Below are positions 14,339 to 24,224 of a stretch of 64,000 bases of DNA, piece by piece (within the stretch, counting starts at the first letter, position 1; each line of letters begins with the position of its first letter). The translations under genes and the position numbers were made by a program. The notes beneath the pieces were generated by a model, which saw nothing but the letters and a program-made list of their open reading frames with translations, had not been told where the DNA came from and did not search any database. This DNA comes from an uncultured Lachnospiraceae bacterium (GTDB lineage: Bacteria > Bacillota > Clostridia > Lachnospirales > Lachnospiraceae), in the NCBI GenBank assembly GCA_900539715.1, contig UQDA01000007.1:1-64000 (forward strand), given 5' to 3'.

Positions 14339-16306
14339 ATGGAATTACGACTTTCTTCAAAAAAAGGGGCAACGATACAGCAGGATATGATCGGGCTGTT
14401 TTTCGAGGATATCAACTATGCGGCAGATGGCGGGTTGTATGCGGAAATGCTGGAAAACAGGGCGTTTGAATTTGTAGACTGCTATGGTACGGTGGGGGAT
14501 TATTATACGAAGCCTGCTCCGGGATATGGATGGGAAGCGGCAGACGGCGGGCTGGCGGAATATGTGAGCGGCAGTCCGGTGAGCCGTGTCAATCCGCACT
14601 ATCTGCGCTTTACGGCGAAACAAACAGGGCAGGGATTTGCCAATAAAGCTTACGATGGAGTCTATCTGGAGGAGGGAAAGTCGTATCGGGTGAGCTTTTA
14701 TGCACGGGCGGCACAGTATCCGACAGGTGATTTTTCGGTATCGGTGGAAAAGGACGGAAAAGTCTTTGCAAAGACGGAGGTTTCCTGCGTCCATACACCG
14801 GAAAAAAGCTGGCAGAAGTGGATAAGATATGAAGCAGAGCTGACGGCGGCAGAGACGGTCAGGGGCGCAAAATTTGTGCTGCGTCTGACTGCACCGGGAA
14901 CGGCAGAATTTGATTTTATATCCATGATGCCAAAGGATGCAGTAGCAGGAGTGTTCCGCAAAGATTTGTTTGAGTTGTTAAAAGGGCTTCATCCGGGATT
15001 TTTGCGTTTTCCGGGAGGATGTATCATCGAGGGAAATACACTGGAAAACCGTTATCGCTGGAAGAAGAGCGTCGGGCCTGCAGAAGAGCGGCGCAGCAAT
15101 TTCAACCGCTGGGCAGTACATGAGACAAATGAGGAAAATGGCTGGCATACACAGTATTCCCATTATAATCAAACGTTGGGGATAGGCTATTATGAATATT
15201 TCCTTTTGTGTGAACTGATAGGGGCAAAGCCGCTGCCGGTATTGAACGTAGGGCTTGCATGCCAGTATCAGTCCTATGAGCTGGTAGAGATGGACGAGCC
15301 GGAATTTCAGGAGTTTGTGCAGGATGCCCTTGATCTGATAGAATTTGCAAACGGACCGGCGGACAGCCGCTGGGGAAGCGTGCGCGCACGGATGGGACAT
15401 CCGGAACCCTTTGGAATGACGATGGTGGGCATCGGGAACGAGCAGTGGCAGACGGATAAAATAGACTTTTTTGCGCGGTACCGGGCGTTTGAAGAAGCGA
15501 TACATGCAAAATACCCCGATATGAAGCTGATAGGCTCGGCGGGACCGGATATCACATCAGAGCGTTACGAGCTGGCATGGGATTTTTATAAGAAAGAAGT
15601 TCCCGCAAAAGAAAATTTCTGTTATGCGGTAGATGAGCACTACTATGTGAAACCGGAGTGGTTTTATGAGCATACGGATTTTTATGACGGATATCCGAGA
15701 GATGTGAAAGTATTTTCCGGCGAGTACGCAGCTCATCCTGTCAACGGAATGAACCGACCGGATGCCAATACGCTGGGCGGAGCACTGGCTGAGGCTGCAT
15801 TTTTAACAGGAGTGGAGAGAAATGCGGATGTGGTCGTCCTTGCTTCCTATGCGCCGCTGTTTGCCAGAGTGGGATATGCACAGTGGTCTCCGGATATGAT
15901 ATGGTTTGACGAGACAAAGGCATATGGGACTCCCAGCTATTATGTGCAGAAGCTTTACGGGGAAAATCTCGGAACGGTGACGCTTTGCATGGACGGACAG
16001 GAAAAAGAGCTTCGCAGAGAAAATATTTTTGTAAATGTTTCTTACGATGAAAAGGCAGGCGAAATTATCGTCAAGGCGGTCAACCATAACCATGAAGCAA
16101 AGCTTCTGATGCTTTCGGCGCAGGGCTGGAATGTGACCGGGCCGATGTGCTGTCAGATACTTTCCGGTCAGGAATCAGATTATAACTGCATCGAAGCTCC
16201 TGATAAGATAGGCGTTGAGGCAAAGCAGGGCAGATTTGAAGAGGGTCTTATGCTGGAGCCCGACAGCTTTACGGTAGTCCGCATCCCGGTAGAAGAGAAG
16301 GTGTGA
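14339..16306 (+). CDS. Alpha-L-arabinofuranosidase, GH51
   Basis: Releases arabinose from side chains of arabinan or arabinoxylan. The 655-aa protein has no signal peptide, so it probably acts in the cytoplasm on imported oligosaccharides. The GH51 N-terminus GLFFEDINYAADGGLYAEMLENRAFE is present. A CBM4/9-like beta insert spans about 80-200. The acid/base Glu is in VGIGNEQW (E368) and the nucleophile Glu in FSGEYAAH (E462); a beta-sandwich C domain follows. It precedes an AraC regulator with a 1-nt stop/start overlap and a GH2 enzyme, forming a plant-glycan utilisation cluster. Confidence 0.93.
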   Translation: MELRLSSKKGATIQQDMIGLFFEDINYAADGGLYAEMLENRAFEFVDCYGTVGDYYTKPAPGYGWEAADGGLAEYVSGSPVSRVNPHYLRFTAKQTGQGFANKAYDGVYLEEGKSYRVSFYARAAQYPTGDFSVSVEKDGKVFAKTEVSCVHTPEKSWQKWIRYEAELTAAETVRGAKFVLRLTAPGTAEFDFISMMPKDAVAGVFRKDLFELLKGLHPGFLRFPGGCIIEGNTLENRYRWKKSVGPAEERRSNFNRWAVHETNEENGWHTQYSHYNQTLGIGYYEYFLLCELIGAKPLPVLNVGLACQYQSYELVEMDEPEFQEFVQDALDLIEFANGPADSRWGSVRARMGHPEPFGMTMVGIGNEQWQTDKIDFFARYRAFEEAIHAKYPDMKLIGSAGPDITSERYELAWDFYKKEVPAKENFCYAVDEHYYVKPEWFYEHTDFYDGYPRDVKVFSGEYAAHPVNGMNRPDANTLGGALAEAAFLTGVERNADVVVLASYAPLFARVGYAQWSPDMIWFDETKAYGTPSYYVQKLYGENLGTVTLCMDGQEKELRRENIFVNVSYDEKAGEIIVKAVNHNHEAKLLMLSAQGWNVTGPMCCQILSGQESDYNCIEAPDKIGVEAKQGRFEEGLMLEPDSFTVVRIPVEEKV

Positions 16307-17241
16307 TGGAATATTATAAAATGCGGGCGGACGTGCTGCCGAAGATACGTTTCGTGGATGAAACGGTCATTTGTCCGCCCTATGTACATAAGCGCAGAAA
16401 ACCCGGGGAATATATCATTTATGTGGTAAAAAGCGGGGAGATGTTTCTGGAAGAGGACGGCGTTTCCTACACGCTGAGGGAAGGAGATGTGTGCGTGCTG
16501 GATAAAGACCGGACGCATGCAGGGACGAAAGCATCCACCTGCGGTTATTATTATATTCATTTTCAGTGCAGCAGCATCGAACTTGTGCAGGAGAAAGAAA
16601 GCGGAGCGGTCACGGCGCAGCTGGAGCAGCACAGGCAAAGGTCGCTAAAGAGCAAATGCTTTGAGTATGAGGAATGTGAAGAAGTACCGTTGTGGCTTCC
16701 GAAATATTTTCATGTGGACGATGTGAAGGTGTGGGCTCAGACGGACAGTCTGTTAAAACAGGCAGTAGAATCCAACTATCACCAGCTGGAGGGATTTAAG
16801 GTGCTGTGCGCCTGTCGGGTACAGGAGGCGCTCATTTTACTGTCCAGATGCTTTCTGACACGGGAGAGGGAAAAGTATCCCCGACGTATGCCGGCATATT
16901 ATCCGACCGTGCAGAAGCTTCAGGAGTTTTTGAACCGGGAATATGCTTCGGAAATTACGGGAGAGCGTCTGGAAAAGGAATTTGGAGGAAGCTTTGATTA
17001 TATGAACCGTGTGTTTAAAAAGGTCACGGGGCAGACGATATTTTCTTATCTGACAGACGTGCGTATCAGCAGAGCGAAGGTGCTCATCCTGCATACGCCC
17101 ATGCGGATGAGGGAGATCTGCGAGCGGGTAGGATATCCGGACGTCTACTATTTCAGCCGTGTGTTTAAAAAGACCGCCGGGATGTCGCCCGCCGCATTTG
17201 CAAGGGCGGCTCAGGTGAATGAAAAAGTCGCTATCGGATAA
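16306..17241 (+). CDS. AraC-family transcriptional regulator
   Basis: 311-aa regulator. An N-terminal cupin-like ligand domain (YIIYVVKSGEMFLEEDGVSYTLREGDVCVLD) is followed by a C-terminal double helix-turn-helix (about 205-300) with the usual VGYPDVYYFSRVFKKTAGMSPAAF. Its start touches the stop of the GH51 gene (TGATG), so it is translated from the same mRNA. It most likely senses an arabinose-type sugar and controls this cluster. A very strong hairpin and T run separate it from the GH2 gene. Confidence 0.91.
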   Translation: MEYYKMRADVLPKIRFVDETVICPPYVHKRRKPGEYIIYVVKSGEMFLEEDGVSYTLREGDVCVLDKDRTHAGTKASTCGYYYIHFQCSSIELVQEKESGAVTAQLEQHRQRSLKSKCFEYEECEEVPLWLPKYFHVDDVKVWAQTDSLLKQAVESNYHQLEGFKVLCACRVQEALILLSRCFLTREREKYPRRMPAYYPTVQKLQEFLNREYASEITGERLEKEFGGSFDYMNRVFKKVTGQTIFSYLTDVRISRAKVLILHTPMRMREICERVGYPDVYYFSRVFKKTAGMSPAAFARAAQVNEKVAIG

Positions 17242-17268
17242 ATACGGACGAAATTTTCCATTGTTTTT

Positions 17269-17328
17269 TTACCCTGTTTTTTTATCATGGAGATATGAGC
17301 TATGATAGAAAAACGGGGTAATTTTTTT
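17269..17328 (+). terminator. 20-bp hairpin terminator overlapping the GH2 start region
   Basis: 17269-17288 pairs with 17302-17321 over 20 continuous pairs (two G-U) around a 13-nt loop, followed by seven T (17322-17328). The loop holds GGAG, and the 3' arm begins with the in-frame ATG at 17302. A promoter-like TTGTTT/TATCAT (17261-17288, 16-bp spacer) would start RNA inside the loop and so escape termination. Confidence 0.8.
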
Positions 17329-19776
17329 ATGAATACGATCAGAAAAACATTGAATGAAAACTGGAGATTTCATCTGGGGGACTGCGAGCCGGCATGGTAC
17401 AAGGGCTTTGACGATGCGAGCTGGCAGGAGGTGAGCCTGCCGCACGACTGGTCGGTAACGCTCCCTTTTGAAAAGGGAAATTCCAGCGGGACGGGGTATG
17501 TATCCGGTGGTATCGGCTGGTATCGGATGCGCTTTTTGCTGCCGGAGGAATTCCGGGGAAAGAGCGTGCGTCTGGTATTTGACGGCGTTTATAAAAACAG
17601 TCAGGTGTGGTGCAACAGCTATTATCTGGGGAAGCGTCCTAACGGTTATGTGAGCTTTTCCTATGATATCACGCCCTTTGTCTGCTTTGGAGATCAGGAT
17701 AATGAGGTGAGCGTGAAGGTAACGCATACAGATTTGGCGGATTCCCGCTGGTTTACGGGCAGCGGTATCACGAGAAGCGTGCATGTGGATATCGCAGAGC
17801 CGGTGCATCCGGCGCAGGACAGTATCTTTTTTGAAGCGGAGGAAGCGAATGAAAACCGGGCGAGGCTTAAGGTGACACAGGAGCTTGTGAATGGTTTTGA
17901 AACAGATAAAAGGGTAGATGTCCGTACTGTGCTGGTGGATATGGAAGGAAGAACCGTATGGGAAACAGCAGGGAGCGTGGAGGTGCGGAGTGCACACGGC
18001 ATGGAGGTTTTGGAAACACAAAGGGGCATCGTGCCGTCAGAATATCCGGGAGCAAAGCTCGTATTGGAAAAAGAGCTGGACAGACCGCATCTGTGGTCGG
18101 ATGAAGACCCGTATCTGTATAAGCTGCGGACTGAATATAGCGTGGATGGGGAAGATTTTTACCGGGTGAGCGAGATTCCTGTGGGGATAAGGAGCTTTAG
18201 GTTCGATGCGGACAGGGGCTTTTTCTTAAATGAAAAGCCGATGAAGCTGAAAGGAGTGTGCGTTCATCACGACGGAGGATGTCTGGGAGCGGCGATGACA
18301 AAAGAGGTATGGAGGCGCAGGCTTTTGACGCTTCGGGAATGCGGCTGCAATGCGATAAGGTGCAGTCATAATCCCCATATGCCGGAGCTGTATGAGCTTT
18401 GTGATGAGCTGGGATTTTTAATGATGGATGAAGCCTTTGATGAGTGGGAAAACCCGAAAAACAAGTGGTCTACCGGGCATAATGTATATCCGCCCAGACA
18501 TCAGGGCTATTTTGAGGATTTTCCCCAATGGCATGAGGTGGATTTAAAGGCGATGGTACGCAGAGACAGGAATCATCCGTCTGTTATCATGTGGAGCATC
18601 GGCAATGAGATAGACTACCCTAATGACCCGTACTGCCATCCGATGTTTGAAACGATGACAGGGAATAATGATGCCGACAAGCCGGCCGCAGAGCGCACCT
18701 ATGACATGAATAAGCCGAATGCACAGCGACTGTCTGTGCTGGCTGCCCGTCTTGCCAAAATGGTACGGCAGGAAGATAAAAGCCGTCCTGTTACGTTGGC
18801 AGCGGCATTTCCCGAGCTTTCTTCCAGAATAGGTTTTCTGGATGCGCTGGATGTGGCGGGATATAATTATAAAGAACATCTGTATGAGGAGGATCATAAG
18901 AGATTTCCGGGGCTTCCGTTTTTGGGAAGTGAAAACGGCCACAGCTATGACGCGTGGAGGGCGGTGCGGGATAACGATTACATCAGCGGACAGTTTTTGT
19001 GGACGGGTATCGATTATCTGGGCGAGGCTCACGGATGGCCGATACGGGGCTCTCAGGCAGGTCTTTTGACATGTGCCGGCGACAGGAAGGCAGAGTTTTA
19101 CAAACGTTGTTCCTTCTGGAAGGACGAACCTGTGCTGCATATTTCTTCCAGACCCGGGACGATAGAAGAATACCGGAGCGGAAAGCGGTGGATTCCGTTT
19201 GCGGAAAGCTGGAATTATGCAGCAGGCGAGCCTGTTATCGTCCGGTGCGCGTCCAATGCCTTTGAGGTTGTTTTGTACCGGAACGGGAAAGAAATCGGAC
19301 GGCAGCAGGGCTGTAATGAGGAAGGAACGTTTGATTTTGATACCGTATTTGAGTCAGGAAAGCTGATGGCGGAGGCATATGATGAGAACGGAGTTCTGGT
19401 GCAGACGGCGGAGCTGTCTACAGCAGGCAGAGCAGTACGGCTCGAATGCGGTCTGTGGGAGGATGACGGAGAAAAGGACAGGAGTCAGACGGCAGGATAT
19501 CTGTATCAGATTTCGATGGAATTAAAGGATGATGAGAACGTTCGCGCATCTTCGGATGACCGCCGTATAGAGATACAGGTATCCGGAGCCGGGGAGCTTG
19601 CCGGACTGGAAAACGGCAATTTGTCGGATGTAACGCCATACAAAATTCCGTTCCGGAGTACCTGGCAGGGGCAGCTGACTGCTTATGTACGGCGCAGAAG
19701 AGCCGGGAAGATTCATATCCTGGTAAGGACGGAGCTGGCGGGAGGCGTTTATGAGGATGAGATTACGGTGGATTGA
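17302..19776 (+). CDS. Beta-galactosidase-type glycoside hydrolase, GH2
   Basis: Cytoplasmic glycosidase of 824 aa (815 if it starts at 17329). Domain order is the sugar-binding jelly roll (1-170), Ig-like domain (175-300), TIM barrel (300-600) and C-terminal Ig-like domains. The barrel signature is NAIRCSHNPHMPELYELCDELGF, the acid/base Glu is in SIGNEID (E436 from 17302), and the likely nucleophile Glu is in LGSENGH (E544). The start is uncertain: 17302 has GGAG 9 nt away but lies in the hairpin, while 17329 opens with the more family-like MNTIRKTLNENWRF. With GH51 it would trim arabinogalactan-type glycans. Confidence 0.9.
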   Translation: MIEKRGNFFMNTIRKTLNENWRFHLGDCEPAWYKGFDDASWQEVSLPHDWSVTLPFEKGNSSGTGYVSGGIGWYRMRFLLPEEFRGKSVRLVFDGVYKNSQVWCNSYYLGKRPNGYVSFSYDITPFVCFGDQDNEVSVKVTHTDLADSRWFTGSGITRSVHVDIAEPVHPAQDSIFFEAEEANENRARLKVTQELVNGFETDKRVDVRTVLVDMEGRTVWETAGSVEVRSAHGMEVLETQRGIVPSEYPGAKLVLEKELDRPHLWSDEDPYLYKLRTEYSVDGEDFYRVSEIPVGIRSFRFDADRGFFLNEKPMKLKGVCVHHDGGCLGAAMTKEVWRRRLLTLRECGCNAIRCSHNPHMPELYELCDELGFLMMDEAFDEWENPKNKWSTGHNVYPPRHQGYFEDFPQWHEVDLKAMVRRDRNHPSVIMWSIGNEIDYPNDPYCHPMFETMTGNNDADKPAAERTYDMNKPNAQRLSVLAARLAKMVRQEDKSRPVTLAAAFPELSSRIGFLDALDVAGYNYKEHLYEEDHKRFPGLPFLGSENGHSYDAWRAVRDNDYISGQFLWTGIDYLGEAHGWPIRGSQAGLLTCAGDRKAEFYKRCSFWKDEPVLHISSRPGTIEEYRSGKRWIPFAESWNYAAGEPVIVRCASNAFEVVLYRNGKEIGRQQGCNEEGTFDFDTVFESGKLMAEAYDENGVLVQTAELSTAGRAVRLECGLWEDDGEKDRSQTAGYLYQISMELKDDENVRASSDDRRIEIQVSGAGELAGLENGNLSDVTPYKIPFRSTWQGQLTAYVRRRRAGKIHILVRTELAGGVYEDEITVD

Positions 19777-21121
19777 TCCGGAAGTGATGTCAGTGGATAC
19801 CCGCGAGGGAAGGCTGACGCTGGGGGCTCTGTTTGTGCCGCTGTTTATCGAACAGCTTTTGATGAATCTGATGGGAACCGTGAACACGCTCGTGTTGGGA
19901 AGGTATTCTGACGAAGCGGTGGCAGCGGTCGGAGCGGCGAATCAGGTGGTCACGCTGGTATTTACATTTTATGCGGTGATAAGCGGAGGTACGTCCATTG
20001 TGATCAGCCATCGGCTGGGTGCGGGAAAGCGGAAGGAGGCGTCGGATGCGGCGTTTACTTCCCTGCTCTTTTCCGGAGCGCTCAGCTTCGTATGCGGTAT
20101 CGTGCTGGCAGCGTTTGCACAGCCTGTCATGGCGATGTTGAACCTGCAGGGGGAAGTATTGTTCATGGCGGTGAGATATTTTCGCATCGTCATCGGTTTT
20201 TCTTTTATGCAGGGAATTATTTCGGCGGCGTCTGCGATACTCAGGAGCTACGGAAGACCAAAGCTTGCGGTCGGGGCATCTATTTTGATGAATGCGGTCA
20301 ATGCTCTTTTGAATTATCTGGTCGTATTTCATCCCGGCCGGATGCCGGTCGGCGGCGCGGAAGGGATAGGCGTTGCAAATGTGATGGCCCATGCCGCAGC
20401 GATGGTGATGATACTGATCTGTCTTGCAGCGGCAAAGATGGAGCTGGATTTTGGAAAGAAAAATATAAAAGCGCTGTGCTGTCTTCCGGCAATATTAAAG
20501 GTCGGTGTTCCCGGCGGCATCAGCAGCCTGTCCTATTCGCTTTCGCAGGTCGTTTCCACTTCAATACTGGGAGTTTTGGGGACGACGGCGCTTTCCGCAA
20601 AGGTATATATTTCTTCTGTCGTTTTTTATGTGTATGTTGTCGGAATGTCGCTCGGGCTGTCCACAGCTATCCTCACGGGATGGATGACAGGGGCAAAGGA
20701 GTACGACAAGGCATACCGGCTGAACCAGCAGGTATTGAGGCTGGCGGTGTCATTGAATATCGTGCTTTCCGTTTTGCTGCTCCTGTTTCACAGACCGATA
20801 CTGGGACTGTTTACCCGGAATCAGGAAATCATCAAAATGGCAGGTTCTGTTTTGTTCATCGATATTTTTGTGGAGATTGGCAGAGCGTTCAACCATGTGG
20901 AGGACAATTCGCTGAGAGGTGCAGGGGATGTGATGTTCCCGATGGTGGTATCTATCATATCCTGCTGGCTGATAAGCATCCTGTTTTCCTATATCCTGGG
21001 AATCGGACTGGGACTCGGGCTTGCAGGATGCTGGGTTGCATTCATGTTAGACGAGCTATTTAGGGGATTTAGCTTCTGGAAGCGGTTTCGGACAAAAAAA
21101 TGGATGGAAAAGAAGGTATAA
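19751..21121 (+). CDS. MATE-family multidrug/metabolite exporter
   Basis: 456-aa polytopic membrane protein with twelve predicted helices in two MATE halves. Signatures include LFIEQLLMNLMGTVNTLVLGR near helix 1 and GVPGGISSLSYSLSQV at the start of the second half. It uses a Na+ or H+ gradient to export cationic or other small molecules. The 5' end overlaps the GH2 gene by 26 nt; a later ATG at 19787 (MSVDTREGRL) is an alternative start. Coupling to the glycoside hydrolases is positional, and a role in glycan use is not shown. Confidence 0.91.
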   Translation: MRMRLRWIDPEVMSVDTREGRLTLGALFVPLFIEQLLMNLMGTVNTLVLGRYSDEAVAAVGAANQVVTLVFTFYAVISGGTSIVISHRLGAGKRKEASDAAFTSLLFSGALSFVCGIVLAAFAQPVMAMLNLQGEVLFMAVRYFRIVIGFSFMQGIISAASAILRSYGRPKLAVGASILMNAVNALLNYLVVFHPGRMPVGGAEGIGVANVMAHAAAMVMILICLAAAKMELDFGKKNIKALCCLPAILKVGVPGGISSLSYSLSQVVSTSILGVLGTTALSAKVYISSVVFYVYVVGMSLGLSTAILTGWMTGAKEYDKAYRLNQQVLRLAVSLNIVLSVLLLLFHRPILGLFTRNQEIIKMAGSVLFIDIFVEIGRAFNHVEDNSLRGAGDVMFPMVVSIISCWLISILFSYILGIGLGLGLAGCWVAFMLDELFRGFSFWKRFRTKKWMEKKV

Positions 21122-21176
21122 ACGGGATGCCGGGAAAAGAATGTTACTGTTCGCCGGCAGGCTGGTGAACACTAAT

Positions 21177-21203
21177 AAAGAGCTTCTTCGGAGGCTCTTT
21201 TTT
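21177..21203 (+). terminator. Intrinsic terminator after the MATE gene
   Basis: AAGAGCTTC and GAGGCTCTT form a stem around a TTCG tetraloop, followed by T. Confidence 0.88.
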
Positions 21204-21214
21204 GGTGGGATGAA

Positions 21215-21243
21215 TTGTAAATACAGTCGGGATGATGTATACT
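21215..21243 (+). promoter_or_regulatory. Promoter of the Ugp-like ABC operon
   Basis: TTGTAA (21215-21220) and TATACT (21238-21243) are separated by 17 bp, 65 bp upstream of the first gene. Confidence 0.75.
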
Positions 21244-21308
21244 GTTTGGAGCACTCATCTCAGATAGAATAAACAATCCCCTCGTCAAAGGGGCACAGGG
21301 AGAAACAA

Positions 21309-22447
<1,139 letters not shown>

Positions 22448-22448
<1 letters not shown>

Positions 22449-23338
22449 TGAAAAAAGGAAACTGGAAAGTGATTCTCTATCTTCTTCCGGCGCTTCTGTT
22501 TCTGGGAGCTTTTCTGGTATATCCGCTGATAGATGTGTTTATTTATTCAATGGAAGAGGGATATAATTTTGCGTCCCAGACGTATTTTGGCACGGGAACC
22601 TATAATTACTCTTATGTGCTGCATGATCCGTACTTTTTGCAGGCTGTAAAAAATACCTTTTTGCTTGTCATCATTACAGTTCCTGTTTCGACGGGACTGG
22701 CGCTTTTGATATCGTTGGGGCTTTCCTCCATCAAAAAGCTTCAGGAGCTGTTCCAGACAGTTTATTTTCTGCCGTATGTGACAAATACGCTGGCGGTCGG
22801 GCTTGTCTTTATGATATTGTTCCAGAAAACGGAATACACGGACGGCCTTGTAAACCTGATGTTACAGTGGTTCGGTGCAGGACCGGTGGATTTTATCGAC
22901 GGTCCGTACTGGGCAAAGATGTTTGTGCTCTGTTTTTATACGGTTTGGGTGGTGCTTCCGTTTAAGATACTGATATTGACGAGCGCTCTGGCATCGGTGA
23001 ACAGGGACTATTATAAGGCTGCAAAGGTTGACGGCACATCGGGATGGCGCATATTTTGGCGGATAACGCTGCCGATGATATCTCCCATGCTGTTTTATCT
23101 GGTCATCACGGGATTTATCGGAGCGTTTAAAGCCTATAGCGATGCCGTGGCATTGTTTGGGACAGATCTGAATGCGGCAGGTATGAATACAATAGTAGGT
23201 TATGTCTATGACATGCTCTACGGGGACAGCGGCGGATTCCCGTCCTATGCGTCAGCGGCGGCGGTTATTTTGTTTGTCATCGTTCTGACGATTACCTGCA
23301 TCAATCTGCTCGTAAGCAAAAAAAATGTTCATTATTGA
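22448..23338 (+). CDS. ABC importer permease (UgpA/MalF-like)
   Basis: 296-aa inner-membrane subunit with six predicted helices. The cytoplasmic EAA loop reads DYYKAAKVDGTSGWRIFWRITLPMISP and contacts the ATPase. The start at 22448 overlaps the ATPase stop (TGATG); an upstream in-frame start at 22424 has no support. It pairs with the next gene to form the membrane pore of a CUT1 importer. Confidence 0.92.
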
Positions 23339-23348
23339 GAGGGGCGCT

Positions 23349-24224
23349 ATGGAAAAGCAAACGGATTTTGCAAAAATAGAAAAAAACGCGAGGAGACGGC
23401 GACAGGCGGGAAAAGTCCTGACTTATACAGGACTGACGATATGGGCGCTGATCGTGCTGTTCCCGTTTTACTGGATGGGGCTGACATCTGTAAAAAGCTA
23501 CGGGAGCTATAATGCGGAGCGCGTTCCGGGATTTTTTACGCTGTCTCCTACGCTTGAAAACTATGTGTCGGCATTTACTGCGGTGCCTTTGGGAAGATAT
23601 CTGCTCAATACGCTCCTGTTTACGGTTATCACCACGGCTGTGATGGTAGTCGTGAGCACGCTGGCGGCGTATGCCTTCGCCCGTCTGGAATGGAAGGGGA
23701 AAAATCTGGTTTTTACGCTCTTTTTGTCCATGATGATGATTCCTGCGGAGCTTGTGGTGATCACCAACTTTGCAACGATAACGAGCTGGGATATGAGGAA
23801 CAGTTTTGCCGGTCTGATATTGCCGTCGGTAACATCGGTTTTTTATATCTATCTGTTAAAAGAAAATTTTGAGCAGGTTCCGGACGAACTGTATCGGGCA
23901 GCCAAAGTAGACGGTACTTCTGACCTGAAATATCTCTGGAAGGTAATGATACCGGTCTGTCGTCCGACGCTTGTGACGATCACGATATTAAAAATGATAG
24001 AGTGCTGGAATTCCTATGTGTGGCCGAGGCTCATCACGGATGACCCGCTTTATTATCTTGTGTCGAACGGTATTCAGGAAATCCGGGAAAACGGCTTCGG
24101 CCGGGAGAATATCCCGGCAATGATGGCTGCAGTCGTGGTTATCTCCCTTCCGCTTATCGTGCTGTTTTTAGTATTTCGTAAAAAGATAATGGCGGGGGTA
24201 TCCCGGGGAGGCATCAAAGGATGA
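23349..24224 (+). CDS. ABC importer permease (UgpE/MalG-like)
   Basis: 291-aa six-helix inner-membrane partner of the preceding permease. The EAA loop is ELYRAAKVDGTSDLKYLWKVMIPVCRP. The N-terminal cytoplasmic stretch is basic (KNARRRRQAGK). The start at 23349 follows GAGAGGGG; the upstream in-frame ATG at 23325 overlaps the end of the first permease. Its stop overlaps the start of the binding-protein gene by 4 nt. Confidence 0.92.
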   Translation: MEKQTDFAKIEKNARRRRQAGKVLTYTGLTIWALIVLFPFYWMGLTSVKSYGSYNAERVPGFFTLSPTLENYVSAFTAVPLGRYLLNTLLFTVITTAVMVVVSTLAAYAFARLEWKGKNLVFTLFLSMMMIPAELVVITNFATITSWDMRNSFAGLILPSVTSVFYIYLLKENFEQVPDELYRAAKVDGTSDLKYLWKVMIPVCRPTLVTITILKMIECWNSYVWPRLITDDPLYYLVSNGIQEIRENGFGRENIPAMMAAVVVISLPLIVLFLVFRKKIMAGVSRGGIKG

